Counted from the first letter of the stretch, positions 8,128 through 17,986 are shown. The stretch: 64,000 nucleotides of DNA from Flavobacteriales bacterium (GCA_016780365.1 JADHMB010000003.1:1-64000); one strand, 5' to 3'. Numbers and translations: made by a program. The notes: generated from the letters alone by a model not told the origin.

Positions 8128-11100
8128 TTGAAGCGTTTTATACTAACTATTATTGTACTATATATTGGTCTGAGCACTTCCTTTATTTACTCTCAAAATG
8201 CTTCAGATCCCTTCATTGTTATTGCTGGTAGTGTAAATGATGAAAACTATCAAAAACTAGGTGGAGTAAAAGTTGAAATAAAACAAGACAATCAAGTTTT
8301 TAAATCTGTTTCTACTTCTACTAAAGGTAAGTACGATGCTGTAGAAATTCCTTATGGATATATATATATAATCACTTTTTCAAAAGATAACTATGCAACT
8401 AAATCTATCCTAATAGACTCTAAAACTGGTTATTTCAAAGAGGAACAAAGCACTCAACCATTTGCCATACCAATTACACTTCAAAGTATACAGCCTGAGA
8501 TAGACTATTCTGTTGTTTCAGATCAGCACGTAGGTAAAATTAGAATTATTGATGGCAATTTAATTTTAGATAATGTCTACAATAAACAAAGGAAAAACGA
8601 AATTGACAGACATTTTAAAGCGATAGAGGAGCAAGCAAAGTTAAAAGAGTCTCAATTTAATAAGTTCTTATCCGAAGGAGATAATGCTCTAAACAAAGAA
8701 GATTATTCTTTAGCAATTTTGAAATACGAAGAAGCTTTAAAAATCCATAAAGATGATTTGGTAGAAAATAAGATTGAAAAAGCAAAGAAAAATCTAGAGC
8801 TTATTGGTCAAGAAAAGGAACTAAACAAACAATATAATGAATTGATAGCTAAAGGTGACAATGCCCTCTCTACTGGAAAAAATACCTTGGCTTTAGACAA
8901 TTACAACAAAGCAAAAGAATTAAATCCGGGTAATCAAATTGCTTATGACAAAATTAAACAGGTCGAAAATGCAAATAACTTAGCAGCACAAAAAGAAATA
9001 TTAGAAAAATTCAATCTTAAAATGAACGCAGCAAAATCTGCATTCGATAATAAAAATTACCAACAAGCTATTGATTTGTATAAGGAAGCCTCTACAATCA
9101 ATCCTAGTGATAGAACTCCAAAAGATAAAATAAACGATATAAATAAAATGTTGGCAAACGAAAAAGAGAGTGAAGAGGAATATAATAATTTAATTGCTAA
9201 AGCAGATGCTCAATTATTAGAGAAGTCTTTTAACGAATCAATTATTAACTATAAAAAAGCTTTAAAGATAAAACCCAATGAATCTCATCCAACAGACCAA
9301 ATTAAGGTTGCTGAAAAAGGTATTAAAGAACAAATTGCAAGTTCTGAAAATGACCGTAAGTATGAAAACATTTTAAAAACTGCAGACAATCAATTAAAAA
9401 ACTTAGAATATCAATTGGCTAAAGCTACCTACCAACAAGCTCTTGATCTTAAAAGCGAAGAAAAATATCCGTCAGATAAAATAACTTTTATAGAGGATAA
9501 GCTAAAGGAAATAGCTGATTCTAAAATTAAAATGGAAGAATCTAATAAAGCTTATCAAGCAGAAATACTTAAAGCAGATGGTTTATTTAACGAAGCTAAA
9601 TATGAGGAAGCTATAACCAGCTACCAGTCAGCTAAAAAGATTAAAGAAAACGAAAGTTACCCAGACCAAAAAATTAATGAAATAAAAATAAAACTTACCC
9701 ATATTGCCAATCAACAAAAAGAGTCACTAAAGAAATACTCAGATTTCATTAAGAATGCAGATGCTAGTTTTAAAAGTCAAAATTGGAAACTTTCCAAACA
9801 ATATTACAACAATGCATTATCTGTAGACGAAAGTCAAGAATATCCAAAAAAACAATTAGAGATAATTGAACAAAAAATTAATGACCAAGAAGCTTCATTG
9901 GCAGAATCAAAAGAAAAATTAGAGAAGTTTAATTCACTAATTAATGAGGGAGATAATTCTATAAAAACCGAAAACTTCGATATGTCAAAATCTAAATATT
10001 TAGAGGCAAAAGAGCTTTTTCCAAGCAACTCAACAGTAGATCAAAAGTTGAAACATTTAAACTACTTAATAGAACAAAAGTTGAATTCAAATCAATCAGA
10101 TAGTTCATTTAAAGAATTAATTACCCAAGCTGATAAACTAAGAGATAATGAGAAATGGGAAGAGGCCATAGATAAATATAGAATGGCTGCTAAAATTAAA
10201 ACCTTAGATACTTATTCAAAACAACAAATAGATTTAATTAATCTTAAGATTACAGAACAAGCCAATTCAACTATCCAAAGTCAGTACCAGAATTTGATTA
10301 AGTCTGCTGACGAATTATTGTTAGACTCTTCCTATGAACAAGCAATACAAAAATACGACGAAGCAAACGAAATATCTCCAAATGAATCTTATCCAATCCA
10401 AAAAATAAGAGAGATTAAAAGATTAATTATTGAAAAAGAATCTAAAGACAATGAATACCAAACTTTAATCAATCAAGCTGACAAAGAATTTAGTTCTGAG
10501 AGTTATGAAGATGCTTTAAATCATTACATATCTGCAAAAAATATTTACAACAAAGAACATCCTAATCAAAGAATAGAAGAAATTAATTTAAAATTAAATG
10601 ATTTAAAATCTTTGAGTGACCAAAAAGCATCTAAAAGAAGTGAATATGAAGAATTGATTAAAAAAGCCGATCAACTATTTACAGAAAATAATTTTATTGA
10701 ATCTCAGTCCAAATACCAAGATGCTCTTAATTTATTTGCCAACGAATACTATCCAAAAAAGAAACTTTCTGAAATAAAATTGAAACTAGGAGAGATTCAG
10801 TCCAAAGAGGAAGTAGAAAAGAACTATCAAAATATAATTTCTAGAGCAGATGCATTAAGAGATGAAAACAAATATTTAGAAGCAAAGTTAGCTTATCAAA
10901 AAGCCAAATTAATTCTTCCTCAAAATACTTATCCAGATGAACAAATTGCAATTATTGAAAAAGCTTTAACCAAGCAGGACGAGGACCAAATCAAAATGAA
11001 GTACGATAATGTAATTAAAATTGCAGATGAAAATTTCAATAATAAGAAGTACGGAGAAGCAAGAGATTTATACAAAAAAGCTAGAGAAATTGATTTCACC

Positions 11101-13191
11101 AATGATTACCCTAACCAAAGAATAGTTGAAATTAATCAGTTGTTATCAGAACTTTCTACTAAAGAAAATGATGAAAAGAGAAATACTGCCATTAAAGTGA
11201 AGTTTGATGGTCTGATTCTAAAAGCGGAGGATGCCAAAGCCAATAATCAATTAAGTAAAGCAAAAGAATTTTACTTACAGGCCAGTAAAATTATGCCCAA
11301 CGATCCCATCCCTAATTCAAAAATATTAGAAATAGAAAAATTAATGGTAGAACAATTTAGCAGTAAGGCTAAGGAAAAATACAATAATTTAATAACCAAA
11401 GCTGATAAGTTTTTTAACGATAAGAATTTTGATAAATCTATAATTTATTACAGGAAAGCATGGTCAGTTTTACCTGATGAGACTCTTCCAAAAGAAAAGA
11501 TAAAACAAGTTTCAGAAGCCAAAATAACTGCCCTTAATAATATGGAGAAAAATAACCAATATAATTCATTAATTAAGCAAGGCAAAAGATATCTTTCTTC
11601 TAAAAGCTATTCTTTAGCAATTGAATCCTTTCAAAATGCTTCAAAAGTGAATCCTGAGGGAAAAGACCATATTGGGAAAGTTGCTGAAATAAATAAGCTT
11701 ATGGACCAAGATGTTTCTAATGGTTTATCCAGCAACCAATCTATATTAAATAGCTATAGTTTGATGTACGGAAAAGAAGTTTCTGGAAAATATAGCGAAG
11801 ATCAAATAGATAGAATGATGGGTTCTGAAAAATCAGATGATTTTGAAAAATTGGGAGAAGATGCTGACTTTAAAAAAAATGTTGCAGAACAATTTTCAGT
11901 TAAAAACAGGTCTCAACAAGAATTAAAAACAAGTCTTCAAAATGATCAAATAAGTGTTTTTTATAAAAATATTCAGAAAAGTTTTGAAAATAGTAATGAT
12001 ACTAGATGGAATAATATTCCTAAAGTTGTTGATTACAAGGAAATGAATATGTCTAACATGGGCGAGATTTATTTATTTTCTTTAGAAAATACAACAAGGA
12101 ATTTTAATAAAATTGAAACACAAAACCAATTATTTGAAAATAAAGAAGTTTTCAGATCTGAAATAATTGCTAAAAACGATTTGGTTGTAGATAAATTTTA
12201 CGACAATAAGTCTGTTAATGACTTGGAATGGATGAATAGGGGAATTTCAACTACCTATTCAAATTCCATAGAAAATGAATTGTTATTTACAGACTTTGAA
12301 ATTGAAAATATTGCTAGACTAAGTAATAGAGATCTTTTAATTGATAAAATAGATAGTTATAAAGAAGATCTTTCAATTATAAGCGAAGACGAAGAGGGTC
12401 ACTCTGAAAATTCTACTTATAATGTTCATGTTTTTACAGAAAATATGTTAGGTCTTTTTAATAACAATACATCCAACTTAGACGAGACCAGACAAACTAA
12501 AATTATTCCATCTTTCGGATACTATGAAAATGATTTTTTTAATAAAAATTCATCTATCAATATTAAAAATATTAGTAATACTTATAATAATTTTGAAAAT
12601 TCTCAAACCCTTATTTCCAAACTAATTGATTTTGCTCTGTTAGCAGATGAACCTAGAAATACCAATTCTTATAATCTAGATCACTATTTAGACAAAGAAC
12701 TTTCTAAGGTCTCTATATGGGGAGATGTTAGCACTGATAAAGTTTACAATCTTCATTTTATTAATGAGATGTATCAAGACGAATTAAGTTTAGATGGGGA
12801 AAATCGTGAAGACGAAAGAGTTTCTAACACCTACAATCTAGAAATTTATTCCGATAGCTATCTATCTTCTCAAGGACAATTCAATAAATCTGATCTCAAT
12901 AAAGATTATTTAAACGCCCAATATCTCGAAGAGTCTAAGGGGATTTCGGTTAAAAAAGCATCTTCTATTAATGTTCAAAAGTTAGCACAACAGTTTCCTC
13001 AAGGAATTACTGAGAAGGTCTATGAGCGCAAGGATTCGAACGGAGATGTTTCAGAGTTAACTATCGTCAGAATTGTGGTAAGTGGAAATAAAGGTTCTGA
13101 GTATAAAAAAGTGAAATCTAAATACGGCGTGAGTTATTTCAAAAATGGAGGAATCATTAGCCAAAACACATGGGATACGGAGACCAATTAA
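8128..13191 (+). CDS. Giant TPR-like repeat protein with conserved C-terminal module
   Basis: This 1687-residue exported protein begins at TTG (8128). An in-frame stop lies five codons upstream and no ATG is in reach, and the signal peptide MKRFILTIIVLYIGLSTSF to SQNA starts exactly here. Residues 28-120 form a carboxypeptidase-regulatory-like beta domain. Residues 177-1200 hold 17 helical repeats of about 60 residues (YNxLIxKAD...AxxxYxxAxxxxPxxxYPxxxI), a TPR-like superhelix. Residues 1200-1610 are acidic, Asn-rich and probably partly disordered. Residues 1617-1687 form a module (QFPQGITEKVYE, SGNKGSEYKKV, YFKNG) that I recall at the end of other Bacteroidetes TPR proteins. It probably acts as a periplasmic or outer-membrane scaffold. 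Function is unknown. Confidence 0.88.
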   Translation: MKRFILTIIVLYIGLSTSFIYSQNASDPFIVIAGSVNDENYQKLGGVKVEIKQDNQVFKSVSTSTKGKYDAVEIPYGYIYIITFSKDNYATKSILIDSKTGYFKEEQSTQPFAIPITLQSIQPEIDYSVVSDQHVGKIRIIDGNLILDNVYNKQRKNEIDRHFKAIEEQAKLKESQFNKFLSEGDNALNKEDYSLAILKYEEALKIHKDDLVENKIEKAKKNLELIGQEKELNKQYNELIAKGDNALSTGKNTLALDNYNKAKELNPGNQIAYDKIKQVENANNLAAQKEILEKFNLKMNAAKSAFDNKNYQQAIDLYKEASTINPSDRTPKDKINDINKMLANEKESEEEYNNLIAKADAQLLEKSFNESIINYKKALKIKPNESHPTDQIKVAEKGIKEQIASSENDRKYENILKTADNQLKNLEYQLAKATYQQALDLKSEEKYPSDKITFIEDKLKEIADSKIKMEESNKAYQAEILKADGLFNEAKYEEAITSYQSAKKIKENESYPDQKINEIKIKLTHIANQQKESLKKYSDFIKNADASFKSQNWKLSKQYYNNALSVDESQEYPKKQLEIIEQKINDQEASLAESKEKLEKFNSLINEGDNSIKTENFDMSKSKYLEAKELFPSNSTVDQKLKHLNYLIEQKLNSNQSDSSFKELITQADKLRDNEKWEEAIDKYRMAAKIKTLDTYSKQQIDLINLKITEQANSTIQSQYQNLIKSADELLLDSSYEQAIQKYDEANEISPNESYPIQKIREIKRLIIEKESKDNEYQTLINQADKEFSSESYEDALNHYISAKNIYNKEHPNQRIEEINLKLNDLKSLSDQKASKRSEYEELIKKADQLFTENNFIESQSKYQDALNLFANEYYPKKKLSEIKLKLGEIQSKEEVEKNYQNIISRADALRDENKYLEAKLAYQKAKLILPQNTYPDEQIAIIEKALTKQDEDQIKMKYDNVIKIADENFNNKKYGEARDLYKKAREIDFTNDYPNQRIVEINQLLSELSTKENDEKRNTAIKVKFDGLILKAEDAKANNQLSKAKEFYLQASKIMPNDPIPNSKILEIEKLMVEQFSSKAKEKYNNLITKADKFFNDKNFDKSIIYYRKAWSVLPDETLPKEKIKQVSEAKITALNNMEKNNQYNSLIKQGKRYLSSKSYSLAIESFQNASKVNPEGKDHIGKVAEINKLMDQDVSNGLSSNQSILNSYSLMYGKEVSGKYSEDQIDRMMGSEKSDDFEKLGEDADFKKNVAEQFSVKNRSQQELKTSLQNDQISVFYKNIQKSFENSNDTRWNNIPKVVDYKEMNMSNMGEIYLFSLENTTRNFNKIETQNQLFENKEVFRSEIIAKNDLVVDKFYDNKSVNDLEWMNRGISTTYSNSIENELLFTDFEIENIARLSNRDLLIDKIDSYKEDLSIISEDEEGHSENSTYNVHVFTENMLGLFNNNTSNLDETRQTKIIPSFGYYENDFFNKNSSINIKNISNTYNNFENSQTLISKLIDFALLADEPRNTNSYNLDHYLDKELSKVSIWGDVSTDKVYNLHFINEMYQDELSLDGENREDERVSNTYNLEIYSDSYLSSQGQFNKSDLNKDYLNAQYLEESKGISVKKASSINVQKLAQQFPQGITEKVYERKDSNGDVSELTIVRIVVSGNKGSEYKKVKSKYGVSYFKNGGIISQNTWDTETN
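8656..11727 (+). repeat. 17 tandem TPR-like units, about 181 bp each, inside the giant protein
   Basis: Units begin at residues 177, 236, 295, 352, 412, 476, 537, 601, 661, 720, 777, 840, 900, 959, 1026, 1085 and 1145. The mean spacing is about 60 residues. Each opens with an aromatic residue then NxLIxxAD and carries a second helix YxxAIxxYxxAxxI followed by P-D-x-x-I. The units are diverged at DNA level, so the array is old and not a recent amplification. Confidence 0.85.
12415..12867 (+). repeat. Degenerate YN-repeat region in the giant protein
   Basis: Related short segments occur at about residues 1430 (TYNVHVFTENML), 1476 (SINIKNISNTYN), 1514 (SYNLDHYLDKEL), 1539 (VYNLHFINEMYQ) and 1568 (TYNLEIYSDSYL). 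Spacing varies from 25 to 46 residues. They lie between the TPR array and the C-terminal module. They look like degenerate short linear motifs and belong to no family I recognise. Confidence 0.5.
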
Positions 13192-13192
13192 T

Positions 13193-15055
13193 TTAGTTTT
13201 TAATTAGTTTTTTTGTGAATAATCTATTGTCATTATTTTCTATTATTAACAGATAGCTACCAACTCTAAGTTTGGTTATATCAAAGCTAAGTCTGTTAGG
13301 ACCACTATTTACTAAATCGTTATAAAGCACAGTTACTAATTTTCCTTCTATACTAAAAATAGATATTTTTAAATCTAAATTTTCTTCTAAACTAAAATCA
13401 TAATTAACAAAGTTTTTACTTGGGTTTGGAAATAAGACCCCGTGATTATATGCAGGTTCAAGAAACAAATGCGGAAGTGGTTCTCTACATGTATCTGAAG
13501 TGGAAATACTACTTATCCAGCTACCATTGCTACCAATTTTTCCAAACATTCCAGAAATCCAAGTTCTGCAAGGATCATCGTATTTTCTTTGAATCCCACT
13601 ATAGTCACCCCATCTATCTATATTTCCATTAAGTCTGTCTATGGCTCTATTTCCTCTATGAAGCTTGGTAAAGTTGCTGTATATTTCATTGTTGTTCATA
13701 TAGACACACGAAACACCATTGGTATCGTTAATAGAGGTGTAATTAAAGCCGATTACACATTCTTTTTCGTTAGGATTTATTCCTGTAGAGGCAATATTTG
13801 GATATCCAAAATCTATAATTGAATCTGAAATGATTTTTGATTCTACATAAGGGTTAGTATCGTAATTGTAAATAATTCCATGATAAATCCCAGATGTTCC
13901 ATAATTTGTATCCATAGAGTGTTGTACAAATTGAATCCAATCTCTGTCAATAATTCCTCCTAAAACTCTAGAATCATTAGTAGCCAATTCCTTTCCGTTG
14001 TATTGTTTTCCATTGGGACTTAAAAAGTAATGGTTGTCCAAAGTAATTCTTTGAATCGATAATTCAGAGTTCAAAGATTTTTGGCTATTCTCAATTTTTA
14101 TTAAATACAAACTATCACTCTCCAAAGAAAAATTCTTATTACTTAATAAATATTGGTTTTTATCTTGCAGTTCTCTTGCACCTCTTACTGGATGAATATT
14201 TCTTATGTTTATTGAGTCATCTTTTATATCTGACCATAGGTTAAAAGAAAGAGAATCAGCATCTGAATAACCATTTTCCTTGTCAATTTGCCAAATAATA
14301 GATTGATTGAAACCAAGTTGCCAGCTAACTCCATCTAACAATAAATTTCCTGTTATAAATAAATCGTCTTCAGTAACAGAAATAGCTGGATAATCTGTCC
14401 AATGACCAGTGGACAAAGCATCGCCTTCTAACATGTAAACGTTCCAATCGTCCATTGGGTTACTTGACGAGGAGAAAGCTACGCAAACATGACTGTTAAG
14501 TGGTTTGTTTCCAACAAGAAATACGACAATAAATCTGTCTTCTTTGTGGTCATAAATAAACTTTGGATCGTATTTTTTAACAAATCTTAAATTCATAAAA
14601 TCTAAGGTCATTGAATTCAAGGTACTACTTAAAAGTAAAGAGTCATTATTTGTATCATAAATTATATACGAAGAGTTAATCCCAGCGAGAATAATACCTT
14701 CGTTAGAAATGGCTAAGGTATTGTCATTGGGAACTTTGTTATTGTATAAATTTCCCTCAAATCCATTTTCAATATTAAAAGATGGAATGTTTGGAGATTT
14801 ATTTAAAGATTTTAATGATTTTTTTCTTGGATATTTTTGGGTTTGAATTTGTTTTTGGATTATTAAAAAATCGTTGTACGAATTACCTCCAGGATTTGTC
14901 ATTTGCATGGATTGAACACTTGCTTTCCAATGATCTATATTTTCTTTTAAATTAACCGTACGTTTTACATAAGTGGAAGATGTAGTTAATTTTTGAGCAA
15001 ATATGCTAGAGAATGAAATTACTGTGAGTAAAAGACAGTTAAATAAATATTTCAT
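13193..15055 (-). CDS. Secreted protein with T9SS type A sorting domain, probable beta-propeller
   Basis: This 620-residue protein has a signal peptide of about 20 residues (MKYLFNCLLLTVISFSSIFA). The middle holds repeated strand patterns such as PNDNTLAISNEGIILAG, DPKFIYDHKEDRFIVVF and DYPAISVTEDDLFITG. These suggest a beta-propeller of the sialidase/BNR-like kind, but no catalytic set is recognised. Residues 539-620 form a T9SS type A domain (LFPNPSKN... GSYLLIIENN... KKLIKN), so it should be exported and surface-attached. It is convergent with the giant TPR gene (1-base gap) and its start overlaps the Nramp-like gene by 4 bases. Confidence 0.8.
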   Translation of the reverse strand: MKYLFNCLLLTVISFSSIFAQKLTTSSTYVKRTVNLKENIDHWKASVQSMQMTNPGGNSYNDFLIIQKQIQTQKYPRKKSLKSLNKSPNIPSFNIENGFEGNLYNNKVPNDNTLAISNEGIILAGINSSYIIYDTNNDSLLLSSTLNSMTLDFMNLRFVKKYDPKFIYDHKEDRFIVVFLVGNKPLNSHVCVAFSSSSNPMDDWNVYMLEGDALSTGHWTDYPAISVTEDDLFITGNLLLDGVSWQLGFNQSIIWQIDKENGYSDADSLSFNLWSDIKDDSINIRNIHPVRGARELQDKNQYLLSNKNFSLESDSLYLIKIENSQKSLNSELSIQRITLDNHYFLSPNGKQYNGKELATNDSRVLGGIIDRDWIQFVQHSMDTNYGTSGIYHGIIYNYDTNPYVESKIISDSIIDFGYPNIASTGINPNEKECVIGFNYTSINDTNGVSCVYMNNNEIYSNFTKLHRGNRAIDRLNGNIDRWGDYSGIQRKYDDPCRTWISGMFGKIGSNGSWISSISTSDTCREPLPHLFLEPAYNHGVLFPNPSKNFVNYDFSLEENLDLKISIFSIEGKLVTVLYNDLVNSGPNRLSFDITKLRVGSYLLIIENNDNRLFTKKLIKN

Positions 15056-16314
15056 GTAAACAGATAATTTTTAAAAAGGTACAAAATTGAAAATAGGATT
15101 AAATATAAAACTCCAATTATAGATAAATAGTTCAACCATTTAGGAGGAACAAATTTATTATCTAAATACCTATTGACTACTAAATAATTAAAAATTGCAA
15201 TTATAGGGGCAATAAGAAAAGAAATAGAGGTTGCAAAATTTACTAAAATTCCAAAATCACCAGATTTATCAAATTCATAGGTTATTAAGAAAGTACCAAT
15301 AATTAAAATTAGAATACATATACTATATTTATTTTTTAGTTTGGTGCGCTTTTGGAAAAGAAGTTCTGTTGTTTTATCAAGTACTCTTCCGTATCCGTCA
15401 AATACAGCAATACAGGTTCCAAACATGATTGAAAAAGTACTAGATGCAATAATTAAATAACTCCAACTTCCAAATATCTTTGTGTAAAGATTTACTATTT
15501 GATGGGCAAACAAGTGACTAGACTTTTCTATTATTTCAGGGGTTCCGTATATTAAAAATGCCCCAAGAGTAACAAAACAAATTGAAAGAATTCCAGAAAA
15601 TATATATCCAAAATTAAATTCAAAAAGTGTCTCTTTTAATGCAGGGTGATAGTTAGAACTTTTTATTTTTTCCACGGTCCATAAGCTATTCCATGAACTC
15701 AAATCAACAGCTGTTGGCATCCAACCCATTAAAGGAATAAGAAAAAACCATGCCTCTTTACTTATGAATGGTTCACTAATTAAATCTATACTTTTATTAA
15801 TAGGTCCATGAAAAAGACAAAGCACAAAGGCAGTAAGGGTAGATAATAGAAGAACTATCCCGATTAATTTAATCAGTTTATCTAGGATTTTAAATTTTCC
15901 AATAATCAAAATGCCTCCGCAAATAACAAAAACTAAAATACTAGAAGCGCTACTACTAAGTCCTATTTTATCTAGATGAAATAAATTCTCCATAAATCCT
16001 GTAGTTACTTTTCCAACTGCAGCACATACAAAAAACATGGAAGAAATAGTTATTATGAAATAGGTCCATAATGCCCATTTGCTAAGTTTTTGGTATCCTT
16101 CAATTATACTTGTGCCAGTTGCATTTGCATATCGTGAACCAAACTCAAAGAAAGGATATTTTAATACGTTAGCTGCTATTACAGCCCATAATAGCCCAAA
16201 TCCAAACATTGCTCCAGCTTTGGTGCTTTGAACCAAATGAGATACTCCAATTGCAGTACTGGCAAATAAAATTCCCGGACCTAATGTGTTTTTCAAAGAT
16301 TGAATACGTTTCAT
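15052..16314 (-). CDS. Nramp-like divalent metal transporter, divergent motifs
   Basis: This 420-residue inner-membrane protein has about 11 hydrophobic segments in the Nramp/LeuT-fold pattern. The N-terminal PGILFASTAIGVSHLVQSTK aligns with the Nramp TM1 region, but the metal-binding DPGN is absent and reads STAIGVSH. The TM6 motif, normally MPHN, is GWMPTAVDL, which keeps the methionine and proline but not the HN. Substrate is therefore uncertain; it could carry another cation. It is co-transcribed with the T9SS-tagged gene (4-base overlap). Confidence 0.75.
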   Translation of the reverse strand: MKRIQSLKNTLGPGILFASTAIGVSHLVQSTKAGAMFGFGLLWAVIAANVLKYPFFEFGSRYANATGTSIIEGYQKLSKWALWTYFIITISSMFFVCAAVGKVTTGFMENLFHLDKIGLSSSASSILVFVICGGILIIGKFKILDKLIKLIGIVLLLSTLTAFVLCLFHGPINKSIDLISEPFISKEAWFFLIPLMGWMPTAVDLSSWNSLWTVEKIKSSNYHPALKETLFEFNFGYIFSGILSICFVTLGAFLIYGTPEIIEKSSHLFAHQIVNLYTKIFGSWSYLIIASSTFSIMFGTCIAVFDGYGRVLDKTTELLFQKRTKLKNKYSICILILIIGTFLITYEFDKSGDFGILVNFATSISFLIAPIIAIFNYLVVNRYLDNKFVPPKWLNYLSIIGVLYLILFSILYLFKNYLFT

Positions 16315-16417
16315 ATTCTTATAATATTTTCTAATTTAATATTTTCATTCATATTTTTTTTAGCTTCGGGATAAAGAAATTAGTAATGTATTCTTAAATT
16401 TCTTCTAAATTTCATTT

Positions 16418-17986
16418 ATGGTAGAGATTCCTCTTTTCAATTCATTTTATAAGAATCCAATTTTACTGGATCTTTTTAAAAAAGACTCTAATTTGAGTTC
16501 TTTCCATAATGGAACAGAATTAAGTCACATAGATCGTGATTTCTTAGAGAAAAGAGATATTAGTATTGAAAATAGAGAAGTATTATATCAAGTTATAAGT
16601 TCTCAATATTCCAAGACAGGTTTAAAAATACCTGAAAATTTAAAAGCTATTAAAAATAAAGGAGTTTTTACCATTACTACTGGTCATCAACTTTGTGTTT
16701 TTGGAGGACCACAGTACTTTATTCACAAGATTATTTCGGTACTTACAATAGCAGAAAATTTAAAATTAAAGTTTAAAGATTTTGATTTTATTCCGCTTTT
16801 TTGGATGGCTTCTGAAGACCATGATTTTCAAGAAATAAGCTCTTTAAATATATTTAATAAAAATCTTTCTGTTGTGAAAGAAGATGGTATAGGTGTTGGT
16901 AAATTAAATCCTGAAATATTTTCACCAATATTGGAATCTTTAAGAGATTTATTTAAAAACGATTTTAGATTTAAAAACTTAGAATCTATTTTCTCGGCTT
17001 CTTTGAATCAACAAAACTGGGCTAATGCCACTAGATACTGGATTTCTAAGGTTTTTGAAAAAGAAAATTTAATTGTAATAGATGCAGATGATGTAAAGTT
17101 GAAAAAGTTATTTCTTCCCGTTTTTAAAAATGAATTGGAAAAACAGTTTATATATAATTCGGTAGAAAACACCAATAATAAGCTTCGTTCTTTAGGTTAT
17201 GAACCTAAAATCAATCCAAGAGTCCTAAATTTATTTTTCTTAGAGGATAAAAAAAGACATAGAATAATTTTTGAAAATAATGTTTTCAAAATAGGGGATA
17301 GTAATCTAAAATTGGAGGAGATTTTGAGTTTATTAAATAGCTCTCCAGAAAAATTTAGCCCTAATGTTTTAATGCGTCCTATTTACCAAGAGCTATTACT
17401 TCCCAATTTAGTTTATGTTGGGGGTCCATCAGAACTGGTTTATTGGTCTCAGTTAAAAAAATCATTTGATCAAGTAGATATTAATTTTCCCATCCTTATT
17501 TTAAGAGATCATTTTAATTGGATGTCAGAAAAGAGTTATAAGCAATGGAAAAATTTGGGTTTTTCCGACGATGATTTGGCAATTAACCCAGATACTTTAA
17601 TAAAAAATTATGTTCTTAACTCAAATAACGAAACTCTTGATTTCAAAATTGAAAATGAATTGCTCGATAAATTATTTCAAAATTTATTGGACAAAGCAAA
17701 GGGTGTAGAAACAACTCTTGAACCATCTGTAAACGGCACAATAAAAGGAATGAAGAGTGATTTAGAGAAAATTAAAAACAAGTTTCTAAAAGCTTTAAAA
17801 AATAAGGAAGAACTCAAGAAAAATCAACTAAATAAGATATCTAGTCAGTTGCATGTCAATAACAAGTTAACAGAGAGAATTGATAGTTTTATTCCTATGT
17901 ATGTAAGAAACGAAAAGGAATATATAAAAACTTTAAAATCTTGTTCTCAACCAGAAAATAAAACTATAAAAATTATTATTTATTAA
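16418..17986 (+). CDS. bshC: Bacillithiol biosynthesis cysteine-adding enzyme BshC
   Basis: This 522-residue cytosolic enzyme catalyses the last step of bacillithiol synthesis, ligating cysteine to glucosaminyl-malate. Clear family motifs are TTGHQLCVFGGPQYFIHKI around residue 84, FWMASEDHDF around 127, and NVLMRPIYQELLLPNLVYVG around 327. Length is normal for BshC (about 530). The predicted C-terminal coiled coil (KSDLEKIKNKFLKALKNKEE) is present. bshB1 lies about 38 kb away at 56136, and bshA is not in the window. Confidence 0.95.
   Translation: MVEIPLFNSFYKNPILLDLFKKDSNLSSFHNGTELSHIDRDFLEKRDISIENREVLYQVISSQYSKTGLKIPENLKAIKNKGVFTITTGHQLCVFGGPQYFIHKIISVLTIAENLKLKFKDFDFIPLFWMASEDHDFQEISSLNIFNKNLSVVKEDGIGVGKLNPEIFSPILESLRDLFKNDFRFKNLESIFSASLNQQNWANATRYWISKVFEKENLIVIDADDVKLKKLFLPVFKNELEKQFIYNSVENTNNKLRSLGYEPKINPRVLNLFFLEDKKRHRIIFENNVFKIGDSNLKLEEILSLLNSSPEKFSPNVLMRPIYQELLLPNLVYVGGPSELVYWSQLKKSFDQVDINFPILILRDHFNWMSEKSYKQWKNLGFSDDDLAINPDTLIKNYVLNSNNETLDFKIENELLDKLFQNLLDKAKGVETTLEPSVNGTIKGMKSDLEKIKNKFLKALKNKEELKKNQLNKISSQLHVNNKLTERIDSFIPMYVRNEKEYIKTLKSCSQPENKTIKIIIY

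Noticed and set aside
8656..11727. Repetitive stretch considered as a CRISPR-like or satellite array
   Set aside because: The repetition is at protein level (TPR-like units) with diverged DNA and one continuous reading frame; there are no identical repeats and spacers.
13420..13822. Plus-strand open frames opposite the T9SS-tagged protein
   Set aside because: They overlap a well-supported gene on the other strand, have no recognisable motifs and look like frame shadows; the same holds for other antisense frames, for example 614-856, 3527-3760 and 26678-26986.
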